The notes below the pieces were generated by a model. It saw only the letters and a program-made list of their open reading frames with translations, searched no databases and had not been told where the DNA came from. Shown piece after piece: positions 30,009 through 38,953 of a DNA stretch of 38,953 nucleotides; the stretch's first letter is position 1; every line of letters starts with the position of its first letter. Both the position numbers and the translations under genes were made by a program. Source of the DNA: an uncultured Acetatifactor sp. (lineage in GTDB: Bacteria > Bacillota > Clostridia > Lachnospirales > Lachnospiraceae); assembly GCA_947625255.1 (NCBI GenBank), contig CANQNT010000033.1:1-38953 (forward strand). Reading direction: 5' to 3'.

Positions 30009-31687
30009 TATGACTGTCCTTGTAAATCATCTTCGTCGAACACCTCGCTGATCGGCGCACCGGCAGGTACCATAGGGAATACCTTGTCGTCCTCCGGAAT
30101 GATGCACTCAATCAGAACGGGCGCTTTCAAGTCGATGGCCCTGCGGATCGCAGGTTCCACTTCTTCTTTTGTCGTTACACGGATCGCCGCACAGCCAAGC
30201 CCCTCGGCCACCTTGCAGAAATCCACTTTGTCATTCAATACTGTCTGGGAATACCGCTTGCCATAGAACAAGGTCTGCCACTGACGTACCATGCCCAGCA
30301 CATGATTATTGATCACCACTTGAATAATCGGGATATTATAGCGGCTGGCCGTGGCCAGCTCCTGCATATTCATACGGAAACAGCCGTCGCCGGCGATATT
30401 GATACAGATCTTGTCCGGCTGACCAAGCTGTGCGCCGATACATGCCCCCAGTCCATAGCCCATGGTTCCCAGTCCTCCGGAGGAAAGGAAGGTGCGCGGC
30501 TTGGTGTACTGGTAATACTGGGCCGCCCACATCTGGTGCTGTCCCACATCCGTGGTGATCAGCGCCTCGCCTTTCGTCACCCTGTCGATCGTCTGAATCA
30601 CATAAGGGCAGGACAAAACGGAGGTATCATATTTCAAAGGATATTTTTCCTTTAGCTCCCGAATATGCGCCATCCACTGCGGATGGGACTGCTGTTCCAG
30701 TTTCCCGTTCAGCTCTGTCAGAACGGCTTTCAAATCTCCCACCAGAAATGAGTCCGCATGAATATTCTTGTTGATCTCCGCGGCATCGATGTCAATATGG
30801 AGAATGAAAGCCTTTTCCGCGAAGCGCTTCGGATTACCGATCACGCGGTCAGAGAAACGGGCTCCCAAAGCCACCAGCAGATCACATTCGCTGACACCCA
30901 GATTGGACGTCTTGGTCCCATGCATCCCGATCATGCCGGTATAACGGGAACTCTTGCCGTTAAAAGCTCCCTTTCCCATCAGGGTATCACACACCGGCGC
31001 GTCCAGCAGCTCCGCGAAACGGGCAACTTCCTCTGAGGCACCAGAAAGAATGGCTCCGCCGCCCAAATAAATGTAAGGTTTCCTGGCCGCCTTAAGAAGC
31101 GCCAGCGCCTGATCGATCTCCTCCTGGGTATAGTGATTGGGCCGTTCAAGAGGCCTGGGCTCTTTGGGCTCAAATTCGCAGACGGCAGCCGTCACATCCT
31201 TGGTGATGTCCACCAGAACGGGACCCGGTCTTCCGCTCTTCGCGATATAAAAAGCCTTGCGCAGGGTTTCTGCCAGGTCCTCCACATTTTTCACGATATA
31301 GCCGTGCTTGGTAATCGGCATGGTCACGCCGGCGATGTCTACCTCCTGAAAGCTGTCCTTGCCTAACAGCGGCAGATTTACATTGGCCGTGATTGCCACC
31401 ATGGGTACGGAATCCATGTAAGCGGTAGCGATACCCGTCACCAGATTGGTGGCGCCGGGACCGCTGGTGGCCATACACACTCCTACCCTGCCGGTCGCCC
31501 TGGCATAGCCGTCCGCCGCGTGGGCGGCTCCCTGCTCATGAGAAGTCAAAATATGACGAATTTCGTCGCCATGCTGATAAAGGGCATCATAAACGTTCAA
31601 AATGGTTCCGCCCGGATAACCGAAGACGGTATCCACGCCCTGCTCCTTTAAGCACTCCACGACGATTTCCGCTCCTGTCAATTGCAT
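30008..31687 (-). CDS. ilvB: acetolactate synthase large (catalytic) subunit
   Basis: This ThDP- and FAD-dependent enzyme condenses pyruvate with pyruvate or 2-oxobutyrate, the first shared step of valine, leucine and isoleucine synthesis. It has 559 residues. The ThDP-activating Glu51 is in [18 protein letters not shown]-region motifs ([16 protein letters not shown]) and the ThDP/Mg motif [18 protein letters not shown]...NN are intact. It is biosynthetic AHAS by sequence (Ala/Pro-rich FAD domain and C-terminal tail), and not the short catabolic AlsS. The regulatory small subunit (ilvN/ilvH), normally next door, is missing here. AGGAGGAA lies before its ATG inside ilvD, with which it overlaps by 10 bases; its stop overlaps the transpeptidase start. 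Confidence 0.95.
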   Translation of the reverse strand: MQLTGAEIVVECLKEQGVDTVFGYPGGTILNVYDALYQHGDEIRHILTSHEQGAAHAADGYARATGRVGVCMATSGPGATNLVTGIATAYMDSVPMVAITANVNLPLLGKDSFQEVDIAGVTMPITKHGYIVKNVEDLAETLRKAFYIAKSGRPGPVLVDITKDVTAAVCEFEPKEPRPLERPNHYTQEEIDQALALLKAARKPYIYLGGGAILSGASEEVARFAELLDAPVCDTLMGKGAFNGKSSRYTGMIGMHGTKTSNLGVSECDLLVALGARFSDRVIGNPKRFAEKAFILHIDIDAAEINKNIHADSFLVGDLKAVLTELNGKLEQQSHPQWMAHIRELKEKYPLKYDTSVLSCPYVIQTIDRVTKGEALITTDVGQHQMWAAQYYQYTKPRTFLSSGGLGTMGYGLGACIGAQLGQPDKICINIAGDGCFRMNMQELATASRYNIPIIQVVINNHVLGMVRQWQTLFYGKRYSQTVLNDKVDFCKVAEGLGCAAIRVTTKEEVEPAIRRAIDLKAPVLIECIIPEDDKVFPMVPAGAPISEVFDEDDLQGQS

Positions 31688-33369
31688 GAATCATTTCCTC
31701 CTTGTCCGGGAATCTCCAGTACCGCGCCGCGATTACCGCTGGTGACCATCTCCCGATATCTGCTCAAATAACCGGTGGTGACCTTGGGCTCTCTGGGCTT
31801 CCAGGCCGCGCGCCGTGCTTTCAGAACTTCGTCGGAAACCAGAACGTCCAGCCTGTTTCCCGGAATATCGATCCGAATAATATCCCCTTCTTCCACCAGG
31901 GCGATCGGTCCGCCAACCGCCGCTTCCGGAGACACATGGCCGATGGAGGCGCCGCGGGACGCACCGGAAAATCTTCCGTCCGTGATCAGGGCCACGCTGG
32001 AGCCCAGCCCCATCCCCGCGATGGCAGACGTGGGATTGAGCATCTCTCTCATGCCCGGACCACCCTTAGGACCCTCGTAGCGGATAACCACTACGTCTCC
32101 TGCCACGATCCTGCCGTTCTTGATGGCGGCAATGGCATCTTCCTCACAATCAAACACTCTGGCCGGTCCTTCATGCACCAACATCTCGTCAGCCACGGCA
32201 GAACGCTTCACAACGCCGCTGTCCGGAGCCAGATTTCCTCTCAAAACGGCAATACCGCCTGTTTCGGAATAGGGATTCTCAATAGGACGGATCACCTGGG
32301 GATTCTTATTTACACAACCCTGAATGTTCTCACCTACCGTTTTGCCGGTCACGGTCAAACAATCCAGATGAAGCAAATTCTTCTTGCTCAATTCGTTCAT
32401 GACGGCGTAAACACCGCCCGCTTCGTTCAGATCTTCTATATAGGTAGGGCCTGCGGGAGCCAAATGGCACAGATTGGGCGTAACGGCGGACAATTCATTG
32501 GCAATATCCACATTCAACTCCACGCCCGCTTCTCTGGCAATGGCCGGAAGGTGCAGCATGGAATTGGTGGAACAGCCGAGGGCCATATCCACGGTCAGCG
32601 CGTTCATAAAGGCGTCCCGCGTCATAATGTCTCTGGGCTTGATATCCTTTTCCACAAGCTCCATAATCTTCATGCCGGCATGCTTTGCCAGACGGATTCT
32701 CTCGGAATACACGGCGGGAATGGTGCCGTTTCCTTTTAAGCCCATCCCCAAAGCCTCGGTCAGGCAGTTCATGGAATTGGCGGTATACATTCCGGAACAA
32801 GAGCCGCAGGTAGGACAAACCTTTTCCTCAAATTCCGCAAGCTCATCCATGGTCATGGTGCCTGCGGCCACACTGCCCACCGCCTCGAACATGGAGGAAA
32901 GACTCCTCTTTTGCCCTTGGACATGACCGGCCAACATGGGACCTCCCGACACAAAAATGATGGGAATATTCACTCTGGCCGCCGCCATCAAAAGACCCGG
33001 CACGTTCTTATCGCAGTTGGGAATGCATACCAGACCATCAAAGCCATGGGCCAGCGCCATACATTCCGTGCTGTCCGCGATCAGATCCCTGGTCACCAGA
33101 GAATACTTCATACCGATATGTCCCATGGCAATCCCGTCACAGACCGCGATGGCCGGGAACACCACCGGCATTCCTCCCGCCATGGCCACGCCCATCTTCA
33201 CCGCCTCCGCGATCTTGTCCAGGTTCATATGGCCTGGAACAATCTCATTATAGGAGCTCACAATACCGATCATGGGACGGCGGCGCTCCTCCTCCGTGAA
33301 TCCCAGTGCGTTAAACAAGCTTCTATGCGGCGCCTGGGCGGTGCCAGTTTTCACAGAATCACTCCTCAT
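31678..33369 (-). CDS. ilvD: dihydroxy-acid dehydratase
   Basis: This 563-residue Fe-S enzyme dehydrates dihydroxy-isovalerate and dihydroxy-methylvalerate to the keto acids of valine/leucine and isoleucine. It opens [23 protein letters not shown], typical of the family. Cluster-ligand cysteines are visible in [20 protein letters not shown] and [14 protein letters not shown]. Mg/substrate motifs include [12 protein letters not shown] and [22 protein letters not shown]. The start has AGAGG about 10 bases upstream and lies 46 bases after leuB, with no terminator between. It overlaps ilvB by 10 bases. It is the central gene of a leuB-ilvD-ilvB unit. Confidence 0.96.
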   Translation of the reverse strand: MRSDSVKTGTAQAPHRSLFNALGFTEEERRRPMIGIVSSYNEIVPGHMNLDKIAEAVKMGVAMAGGMPVVFPAIAVCDGIAMGHIGMKYSLVTRDLIADSTECMALAHGFDGLVCIPNCDKNVPGLLMAAARVNIPIIFVSGGPMLAGHVQGQKRSLSSMFEAVGSVAAGTMTMDELAEFEEKVCPTCGSCSGMYTANSMNCLTEALGMGLKGNGTIPAVYSERIRLAKHAGMKIMELVEKDIKPRDIMTRDAFMNALTVDMALGCSTNSMLHLPAIAREAGVELNVDIANELSAVTPNLCHLAPAGPTYIEDLNEAGGVYAVMNELSKKNLLHLDCLTVTGKTVGENIQGCVNKNPQVIRPIENPYSETGGIAVLRGNLAPDSGVVKRSAVADEMLVHEGPARVFDCEEDAIAAIKNGRIVAGDVVVIRYEGPKGGPGMREMLNPTSAIAGMGLGSSVALITDGRFSGASRGASIGHVSPEAAVGGPIALVEEGDIIRIDIPGNRLDVLVSDEVLKARRAAWKPREPKVTTGYLSRYREMVTSGNRGAVLEIPGQGGNDSCN

Positions 33370-33415
33370 TTCATCAATCCTCTCTCTGTTTTTCTATCAT
33401 TTTTCTATCATTTTT

Positions 33416-34507
33416 TCATATGCCCAGGATGCGCTCCGCCAGCAGATCCCCCATCTGGGAGCAGCTCGTCAGGACACAGCCCGGGGAGAAAATATCTCCC
33501 GTGCGATAACCATCCTTAAGCACCTGCTTCACAGCGCTTTCAACGGCATCCGCTTCCTTGTCCAGGTCAAAGCTGTAACGCAGCATCATGGCTGCGCTCA
33601 GCACGGTGGCAATGGGATTGGCCACGTTCTGACCGGCAATATCCGGCGCCGAACCATGGCTGGGCTCGTAAAGTCCAAACTTCGTATCGTTCAGGCTGGC
33701 GCTGGCCAACATTCCGATGGAACCGGTCACCATACTGGCCTCGTCCGACAAAATATCGCCAAACATATTTTCCGTCAGAATCACGTCAAACTGGGCCGGA
33801 TTCTTCACAAGCTGCATGGCGCAATTGTCCACCAGCATATGCTCCAGCTTCACATCCGGATAATCCCCGGCCACCTCCTCCACCACTTTTCTCCAAAGTC
33901 TGGAAGAATCCAGCACATTGGCCTTGTCCACGCTGGTGACCTTGCCCCTGCGCTTTCTGGCGATATCAAAACCCTTGACGGCGATTCTGCGAATCTCATT
34001 CTCATCATAAGTCAGAGTGTCAATGGCCTTACGCACTCCGTTTTCCACCACGGTCTTCCGTTCCCCGAAATACAGGCCTCCGGTCAGCTCCCGCATGATC
34101 AACAAGTCAAAGCCCGCCCTGCTGATCTCCTCTTTCAGGGGACAGGCCGCCGCCAACTCATCATACAACACCGCGGGACGCAAATTGGCAAACAGATTCA
34201 ACGCCTTGCGAATTCCCAAAAGCCCCGCTTCCGGACGCAGATTGGGCGGAAGCTGATACCAGGGAGACTTGGTAGTGTCGCCCCCGATGGACCCCATCAA
34301 GACCGCATCCGCGGCCTTTGCCGTGGCAATCGCCTCCTCCGTCAGGGGAACTCCATGCACGTCAATCGAAGCTCCACCCATTAAAATATCCGTATAAAGC
34401 ATCTGGTGGCCATATTTTTCAGCCACCTTGTCCAAAACCTTTTTTGCCTCCCGAACAATTTCCGGGCCGATCCCGTCGCCGGGAATACAGGTAATATGTA
34501 ATTCCAT
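33416..34507 (-). CDS. leuB: 3-isopropylmalate dehydrogenase
   Basis: This NAD enzyme of leucine synthesis oxidises 3-isopropylmalate. It has 363 residues from the chosen start. Seen are the N-terminal [21 protein letters not shown], the substrate Arg region [36 protein letters not shown], the catalytic Tyr/Lys area ([16 protein letters not shown]), and the Mg/NAD motifs [27 protein letters not shown] and [21 protein letters not shown] frame 50 codons longer (to 34657) is rejected because the protein family starts at MELHI; a GGGGGAAG site lies about 10 bases before 34507. ATG at 34525 would add six residues and is possible. leuA, leuC and leuD are not in the window. Confidence 0.95.
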   Translation of the reverse strand: MELHITCIPGDGIGPEIVREAKKVLDKVAEKYGHQMLYTDILMGGASIDVHGVPLTEEAIATAKAADAVLMGSIGGDTTKSPWYQLPPNLRPEAGLLGIRKALNLFANLRPAVLYDELAAACPLKEEISRAGFDLLIMRELTGGLYFGERKTVVENGVRKAIDTLTYDENEIRRIAVKGFDIARKRRGKVTSVDKANVLDSSRLWRKVVEEVAGDYPDVKLEHMLVDNCAMQLVKNPAQFDVILTENMFGDILSDEASMVTGSIGMLASASLNDTKFGLYEPSHGSAPDIAGQNVANPIATVLSAAMMLRYSFDLDKEADAVESAVKQVLKDGYRTGDIFSPGCVLTSCSQMGDLLAERILGI

Positions 34508-34654
34508 CTGTCGATCTTCCCCCATTTCCGCGCCCTTACGCGCCTGATTCCAAATCATATTACCCTTTATCTTACCACAATTCCCCTGCGGATTCCAATA
34601 ACGATAATTTATGATTGATATAACCAACCTGTTACCCCCAAAATCAGGATACCA

Positions 34655-34692
34655 CAAAAAGGACTGCGCCGCGCGAAAACGTCAACAGTCCT
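34655..34692 (-). terminator. terminator between yajC and leuB
   Basis: On the minus strand AGGACTG (complement of 34686-34692) pairs with CAGTCCT (complement of 34660-34666), followed by a run of T (complement of 34655-34660). It ends the tgt-yajC transcript, so leuB needs its own promoter; none was clear in the 150 bases upstream of it. Confidence 0.75.
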
Positions 34693-34719
34693 CTCATCCC
34701 GGGGACACATCCGCTCCTC

Positions 34720-35040
34720 TTATTCGGGCTTCTCAACCCGAGAAATCGCCGACTTCTCCATCGGAATACGACAATTTCTGTTATTCCCGAACTCCACGAT
34801 GACCGTATCATCCGTAATGTCAATAATGCTCCCATAAAAACCGCTGTTCGTCAAAACATAGTCACCGATTTCCAGTGAGGAAAGCATGGCCGCCACTCTC
34901 TTCTGCTCTTTCTTCTGCGGTCTCCAGAAGAAAAACCACAACGCGCCGAACAAAACGGCATACATGATAATGATCCACAGCAGCGACATTCCTCCCGCTG
35001 CCGAATTGGCGGCTCCCTCAGTCGTTAATAAAACTCTCAT
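34720..35040 (-). CDS. yajC: preprotein translocase subunit YajC
   Basis: This is a 106-residue accessory subunit of the Sec-SecDF complex. One membrane segment (residues 17-38, GMSLLWIIIMYAVLFGALWFFFW) is followed by the family motif RPQKKEQKRVAAMLSSLEIGDYVLTNSGFYGSIIDI. The C-terminal half is cytoplasmic and strand-rich. It lies 99 bases downstream of tgt, the classic bacterial neighbour, but has a separate promoter (35081-35109). secD and secF do not follow; a terminator and leuB do. AGGAGGATG precedes the start region. Confidence 0.93.
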   Translation of the reverse strand: MRVLLTTEGAANSAAGGMSLLWIIIMYAVLFGALWFFFWRPQKKEQKRVAAMLSSLEIGDYVLTNSGFYGSIIDITDDTVIVEFGNNRNCRIPMEKSAISRVEKPE

Positions 35041-35080
35041 TCGTCATCCTCCTTATTGCCCGTCCAAGGCACCTTACACT

Positions 35081-35109
35081 ATAATACACAAAAACCCCTT
35101 CTTAGGCAA
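35081..35109 (-). promoter_or_regulatory. promoter of yajC
   Basis: On the minus strand TTGCCT (complement of 35104-35109) and TATTAT (complement of 35081-35086) are 17 bases apart, in the gap between tgt and yajC. Confidence 0.55.
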
Positions 35110-35139
35110 GCAGTTTCTAAAAGATTTTTCTTTTCAGCA

Positions 35140-36273
35140 TCACTCCGGCGCACGCCCCATGCTTTCCAGCTTCCTTTTCTTATAAGCCGCGAACGTTCCC
35201 TGATCCAGGGCATCCCTGATTTCCTTCATCATCGTGTTATAAAAGTACAAATTATGGAGCACGCAAAGTCTCATTCCCAGCATCTCCTTTGCCTTTAAAA
35301 GGTGCCGGATATAAGCTCTGGAATAACGCTTACAAGCAGGACAGGCGCATCCCTCTTCGATTGGCCGGTCGTCCAGTTCATACTTGGCATTAAAAAGATT
35401 AATCTTCCCATGGTTGGTATAAAGATGGCCATGTCGTCCATTACGGGATGGGTACACGCAGTCAAAGAAATCCACTCCCCGTTCCACGCCTTCCAGAATA
35501 TTGGCAGGCGTACCGACACCCATTAAATAGGTAGGCTTGTCCACGGGCAAATAAGGCACGACCTCGTCCAGAATATGATACATTTCCTCGTGGGTCTCGC
35601 CCACTGCCAGGCCGCCGATGGCGTATCCGTCCAACTCCAGCTCCGAAATACGCTTTGCGTGCTCAATGCGGATATCCTCATACACCGCGCCCTGATTGAT
35701 GCCAAATAAAAGCTGGTGCGGATTGATCGTCCCCTCCAAACCGTTTAACCGCTCCATCTCCCGCTTGCAGCGCTCCAGCCAACGGGTGGTACGGTCAACG
35801 GAAGCCTGCACATAGCTTCTTTCAGCCTTGCTTGGCGGGCACTCATCAAATGCCATGGCAATGGTGGAGGCCAGGTTCGACTGAATCCGCATGCTTTCCT
35901 CAGGCCCCATGAAAATCTTCCTTCCATCGATATGAGAGTTAAAATAAACCCCCTCTTCCTTGATCTTGCGCAGACCTGCCAGGGAAAACACTTGAAATCC
36001 CCCGGAATCCGTAAGGATGGGCCGGTCCCAGGACATAAACTTATGGAGCCCTCCCAGCTGCCGGATGATTTGGTCCCCCGGCCTGACGTGCAAATGATAG
36101 GTATTGGAAAGCTCCACCTGCGTTCCGATCTGTTCCAAATCCGAAGTGGCCACGGCTCCCTTGATTGCCGCCGCCGTTCCCACGTTCATAAATACCGGTG
36201 TCTGGATGACCCCATGCACCGTAGAAAATTCTCCGCGCTTCGCACGGCCCTCTTGTCTGATCAGCTTATACAT
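35140..36273 (-). CDS. tgt: queuine/preQ1 tRNA-guanine transglycosylase
   Basis: This 377-residue enzyme swaps guanine 34 of GUN-anticodon tRNAs for preQ1, en route to queuosine. The general acid/base Asp is in PILTDSGGFQVFSL (about residue 92). The nucleophilic Asp is in FFDCVYPSRNGRHGHLYT (about 266), slightly changed from the common DCVMPTRNARHG. Zinc ligands are visible in CACPACKRYSRAYIRHL plus a later His. The start at 36273 follows AGAGAGG, with an extended -10 promoter at 36317-36345. It is upstream of yajC on the same strand, the usual order. Confidence 0.96.
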   Translation of the reverse strand: MYKLIRQEGRAKRGEFSTVHGVIQTPVFMNVGTAAAIKGAVATSDLEQIGTQVELSNTYHLHVRPGDQIIRQLGGLHKFMSWDRPILTDSGGFQVFSLAGLRKIKEEGVYFNSHIDGRKIFMGPEESMRIQSNLASTIAMAFDECPPSKAERSYVQASVDRTTRWLERCKREMERLNGLEGTINPHQLLFGINQGAVYEDIRIEHAKRISELELDGYAIGGLAVGETHEEMYHILDEVVPYLPVDKPTYLMGVGTPANILEGVERGVDFFDCVYPSRNGRHGHLYTNHGKINLFNAKYELDDRPIEEGCACPACKRYSRAYIRHLLKAKEMLGMRLCVLHNLYFYNTMMKEIRDALDQGTFAAYKKRKLESMGRAPE

Positions 36274-36316
36274 ATTTTCCTCTCTCTTCCGACACCTCTA
36301 TGCCGGGTCATTTTTT

Positions 36317-36345
36317 ATCATAACACAGGAAGACCCATCTGTCAC
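36317..36345 (-). promoter_or_regulatory. promoter of tgt
   Basis: On the minus strand GTGACA (complement of 36340-36345, five of six consensus bases) and TATGAT (complement of 36317-36322) have 17-base spacing, with TGT directly before the -10 box (extended -10). Confidence 0.6.
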
Positions 36346-36410
36346 TTCTTTTTTCTTTGTGCGGGGATCACGGGATCCCTCTTTCTTTTCTACAAGTTTT
36401 ACGCTTACAC

Positions 36411-36439
36411 TTGTTTCCTTTTCACCGGCATGTTATACT
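36411..36439 (+). promoter_or_regulatory. promoter of aroC
   Basis: TTGTTT (36411-36416) and TATACT (36434-36439) have 17-base spacing, and TGT precedes the -10 box (extended -10). The aroC start is 70 bases downstream behind AAGGAGGAGG. No T-box or attenuator was seen in the leader. Confidence 0.65.
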
Positions 36440-36508
36440 TTCTCAAAAGAATATACATAATCAGGCCCGGAACGCACCTTTGTTCCGGAACCAAGGAGGA
36501 GGCACGAG

Positions 36509-37609
36509 ATGGCAGGCAACAGTTTTGGCAATTTATTTAAAATCACCACCTGGGGGGAGTCCCACGGCAAGGCCCTGGGGGTCGTTATCGACGGCTGTCC
36601 GGCAGGACTGGAGCTGACAGAAGCGGATATCCAACCCTACCTTGACCGCCGTAAGCCCGGCACCAGCGCCGTCACCACCCAGCGAAAGGAAGATGATCTG
36701 GTGGAGATCCTTTCCGGTACTTTCGAGGGGAAGACCACGGGAACACCGATCCTGCTCATGGTACGTAATACCACCCAGCGGTCCGGGGATTACGGCAATC
36801 TTGCCCACACTTATCGTCCCGGCCATGCAGACTTCACCTACGATGCGAAATATGGGCTCAGGGACTATCGCGGAGGCGGACGCTCCTCCGGGAGGGAAAC
36901 CGTGAGCCGTGTGGCGGCAGGCGCGGTAGCCTGCAAGATTTTATCCCGGCTGGGGGTTCAGGCGCAGGCCTATACCCGTTCCATCGGCCCCATTACCATC
37001 GATTATGACCGATTCAGTCAGGAAACCATACGAACCACGCCCACTGCCATGCCGGATCCACGAGCCAACGATGAAGCCTGCGCTTATCTGCAGGAAGCCC
37101 GCGCCGCGGGCGATTCCGTGGGCGGCTCCATGGAATGCGTGGTGACGGGACTGCCCGCCGGAATCGGGGATCCCATATTTGAAAAGCTGGATGCCAATCT
37201 GGCCAGGGCGGTCATGTCCATCGGGGCCGTCAAAGCCGTGGAGATCGGGGACGGGACATCCAGCGCGCTGCGCAAAGGCAGCGAAAACAATGACTCTTTC
37301 CGAATAAAAGACGGCCGCGTGGTCAAAAGCACGAACCACGCGGGCGGTATTTTAGGCGGCATCAGCGACGGCAGCCCTCTTTTCGTGCGCGCTTATGTCA
37401 AGCCCACCCCCTCGATTTTCCTCCCCCAGCAAACCGTCAATCAGTCCGGCCAGGAAGTAGAACTCCAGATCAAAGGCCGGCACGACCCCATCATCGTCCC
37501 ACGGGCCGTGGTGGTTCTGGAATCCATGGTGGCCCTGACTGTCCTGGATGCCATGATGCAGAATATGAGCGCCAAAATGGATTCTCTGATTGACTTTTAT
37601 GGTCAATAA
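36509..37609 (+). CDS. aroC: chorismate synthase
   Basis: This FMN-dependent enzyme makes chorismate, the branch point to aromatic amino acids and folate. It has 366 residues. The family signatures are all present: GNLFKITTWGESHGKALGVVIDGCPAG at the start, YRPGHADFTYDAKYGLRDYRGGGRSSGRETVSRVAAGAVA in the middle, and STNHAGGILGGISDGSPLFVRAYVKPTPSI toward the end, followed by GRHDPIIVPRAVVVLESMVALTVLDAM. It has a strong ribosome binding site and its own extended -10 promoter. It stands alone: no other shikimate gene is adjacent. Past its stop (37610-37735) a loose GCCCCG/CGGGGC pairing may add weak termination ahead of the strong hairpin. Confidence 0.97.
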   Translation: MAGNSFGNLFKITTWGESHGKALGVVIDGCPAGLELTEADIQPYLDRRKPGTSAVTTQRKEDDLVEILSGTFEGKTTGTPILLMVRNTTQRSGDYGNLAHTYRPGHADFTYDAKYGLRDYRGGGRSSGRETVSRVAAGAVACKILSRLGVQAQAYTRSIGPITIDYDRFSQETIRTTPTAMPDPRANDEACAYLQEARAAGDSVGGSMECVVTGLPAGIGDPIFEKLDANLARAVMSIGAVKAVEIGDGTSSALRKGSENNDSFRIKDGRVVKSTNHAGGILGGISDGSPLFVRAYVKPTPSIFLPQQTVNQSGQEVELQIKGRHDPIIVPRAVVVLESMVALTVLDAMMQNMSAKMDSLIDFYGQ

Positions 37610-37735
37610 TTTGTTGTTCAGCTTAGTTAAAAACGCCGGGCCATCGTCTTTCCCCCCTTTGGGATGTGCCCCGCTTCATAAGACACAGCCGTCCCAAGGC
37701 AGGACTCGGGGCCTCTTTAAAACGCGACGGGAAAT

Positions 37736-37783
37736 CAAAAAATACCGCGGGGCCGCTCGCTTAGTAACGCGCGGCCCGCGGTA
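37736..37783. terminator. bidirectional terminator between aroC and the lactonase-like gene
   Basis: ATACCGCGGGGCCGC (37742-37756) pairs with GCGGCCCGCGGTAT (37771-37784) with one bulge. On the minus strand it is followed by a seven-base T-rich run (complement of 37736-37742). It ends the lactonase-like gene and probably also stops aroC transcripts. Confidence 0.85.
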
Positions 37784-37806
37784 TCTAAATCTTTTCACGT
37801 CCATCC

Positions 37807-38868
37807 TTATGAAAGCTTATGGAACACAATACAGTTGGGCGCGTTTACCTTAAGCTCCGGCCCGTTCATCACAATAATATGATTCTTCAGATCCAACCGG
37901 AAAAAGGTCATGGAATTGGATTCATGATTCAGGGAAACGATGAAGCGCTTATCCGGGAAGAACTCCGCGTCCTTGGGGTAGGCGCCGCTGATGGGCAGGC
38001 ATAAATTCATCTCCAGCATTCCGGTCTCCTGATCCACATCATAAACTATCACGGACTCATCTCCCGCATTGGAGCTGAGCAATTGCTGGTAATCCTCTGT
38101 AAAACTTAAGGCACTGGCCGCACAGTTTTTGTTCTGACCACCGTCCAAAGTGGAGATGGTCTGGATCTTTTCAAAATAAGGATCCCCATCCCGCTCCTCA
38201 TAGCTATAAACGTCGATAAAACACTTCCATTCATGCAGAATGTAAATAAAGCGTCCATCCTTGGAAATCTTAATATGCCTGGGTGCGGATTCCAATTCAC
38301 TGCGGATCACGTCCGCCAGCGCCAGTTTCCCGCGGCGATGATCCAGTCTGTATACGTTCACATGATCCATTCCCTGGTCCGCCACCAGCAAATACTTATT
38401 ATCATGGGTCATACGGGCACAATTGATGTGGGGACGGAAGTTCCGATCCGCCACACTTCCCAATCCCTTGTGATAAATTTCATCCGTAATCTCTCCGATG
38501 GAACCATCCTCCCGCACACGCAGGGCTGTCAGCTTTCCATCGTGATAGCCAGCCACAAACAGATAACGGTCCGTGTAATCCGTGGACAAATAACAGCCCC
38601 TCATACCATTGATGGAAGCCCAGTTGATATTGGTCAGACCGCCGTCCCTTTCAATTTTGTAGGATTCCACGCCGAAATCCGTGATGGAATAAAGGTATTT
38701 GCGGTTGTGGGAAATGGCGATATAAGAAGAATTGGTAATCTCCACCTTGTCCTTTTCCTTAAATCTTCCTTTCTCCGTATCCACGTCATATACGCGAATG
38801 CCGTGGTTGTCCCCCATCGTATATGTAGATACATATGCCACATATTGGTTCTCTTTATTTATTTTCAT
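37807..38868 (-). CDS. lactonase-family seven-bladed beta-propeller (6-phosphogluconolactonase-like, PF10282)
   Basis: This 353-residue soluble protein is built of repeated blade units: YVAYVSTYTMGDNHGIRVYDVDTEKGRF, RYLFVAGYHDGKLTALRVREDGSI, KYLLVADQGMDHVNVYRLDHRRGKL, RFIYILHEWKCFIDVYSYEERDG, and a last blade RFIVSLNHESNSMTFFRLD. NFRPHINCARMTHDNKYLLVADQG and ESAPRHIKISKDGRFIYILHE are family hallmarks. Members hydrolyse 6-phosphogluconolactone in E. coli (Pgl/YbhE), but many Firmicutes homologs have no tested activity. The start at 38868 has GAGG nine bases upstream; 18 further in-frame codons to 38922 lack a site and are rejected. No zwf or gnd is nearby, so the metabolic role is not shown by context. 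Confidence 0.85.
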   Translation of the reverse strand: MKINKENQYVAYVSTYTMGDNHGIRVYDVDTEKGRFKEKDKVEITNSSYIAISHNRKYLYSITDFGVESYKIERDGGLTNINWASINGMRGCYLSTDYTDRYLFVAGYHDGKLTALRVREDGSIGEITDEIYHKGLGSVADRNFRPHINCARMTHDNKYLLVADQGMDHVNVYRLDHRRGKLALADVIRSELESAPRHIKISKDGRFIYILHEWKCFIDVYSYEERDGDPYFEKIQTISTLDGGQNKNCAASALSFTEDYQQLLSSNAGDESVIVYDVDQETGMLEMNLCLPISGAYPKDAEFFPDKRFIVSLNHESNSMTFFRLDLKNHIIVMNGPELKVNAPNCIVFHKLS

Positions 38869-38953
38869 GTATAAAATCCTCGTATAATAAGTGTATAGCC
38901 AATAGAATAGATGGTTATGCACTTATCCTTTCTATAGATTTATAGATGATCTG

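Noticed and set aside
34508..34657. Longer N-terminus for leuB (50 extra codons)
   Set aside because: Those codons run through the leader and terminator region and the family begins at the MELHI start.

Overview
The window looks like chromosomal core DNA from an anaerobic Clostridia, most likely the Lachnospiraceae. The grounds are the GGGtGRT protein beside an IscU-like scaffold, the two-part lipoprotein solute-binding protein, strong AGGAGG ribosome binding sites, extended -10 promoters, the serC-serA pair with a DUF1015 gene nearby, and tgt-yajC. Base composition is moderately GC-rich with AT-rich promoter gaps. No insertion sequence, prophage, CRISPR array or rRNA was seen. Genus assignment is not possible from sequence reading alone.

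Layout, left to right. Positions 95-3121 (+) hold a promoter and a three-gene cassette: two alpha/beta-hydrolase esterases and an ATP-grasp ligase, with a 36-bp tandem repeat in the first gap. A broken SGNH/GDSL hydrolase (3198-3540) follows. Positions 3689-6289 (-) are an operon of two unrecognised small proteins and a CstA-type carbon-starvation transporter. A Na/Pi cotransporter (6838-8622, +) sits behind a gap with 11-bp-spaced TGTAAA/TTTACA hexamers that resemble a Pho box. Positions 9045-10765 (-) encode the GGGtGRT/IscU-like pair. An orphan lipoprotein binding protein (10988-13390, +) overlaps a left-handed beta-helix protein at its end; topoisomerase III, asd and argH follow on the minus strand.

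Positions 18970-20628 (+) are an SsuB/SsuC-type ABC transporter without its binding protein. It ends at a bidirectional terminator shared with tRNA-Thr(CGT). Positions 21031-25720 (-) hold glgB with a long charged tail coupled to an MscS channel, then DUF1015. A lone small + gene (25843-26121) separates DUF1015 from serA-serC. Positions 28596-34507 (-) are leuB-ilvD-ilvB with an L,D-transpeptidase coupled to ilvB. yajC and tgt, divergent aroC, and a lactonase-like beta-propeller close the window.

Amino-acid biosynthesis dominates: serine (serC, serA), branched-chain (ilvB, ilvD, leuB), aspartate family (asd), arginine (argH) and aromatic (aroC). Each pathway is only partly present, so partner genes (ilvN, leuA/C/D, argG, serB) must be elsewhere or replaced. 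The best candidates for undescribed biology are the esterase/esterase/ATP-grasp cassette, the GGGtGRT/IscU-like pair, the two small proteins upstream of cstA, and the tailed GlgB coupled to MscS.
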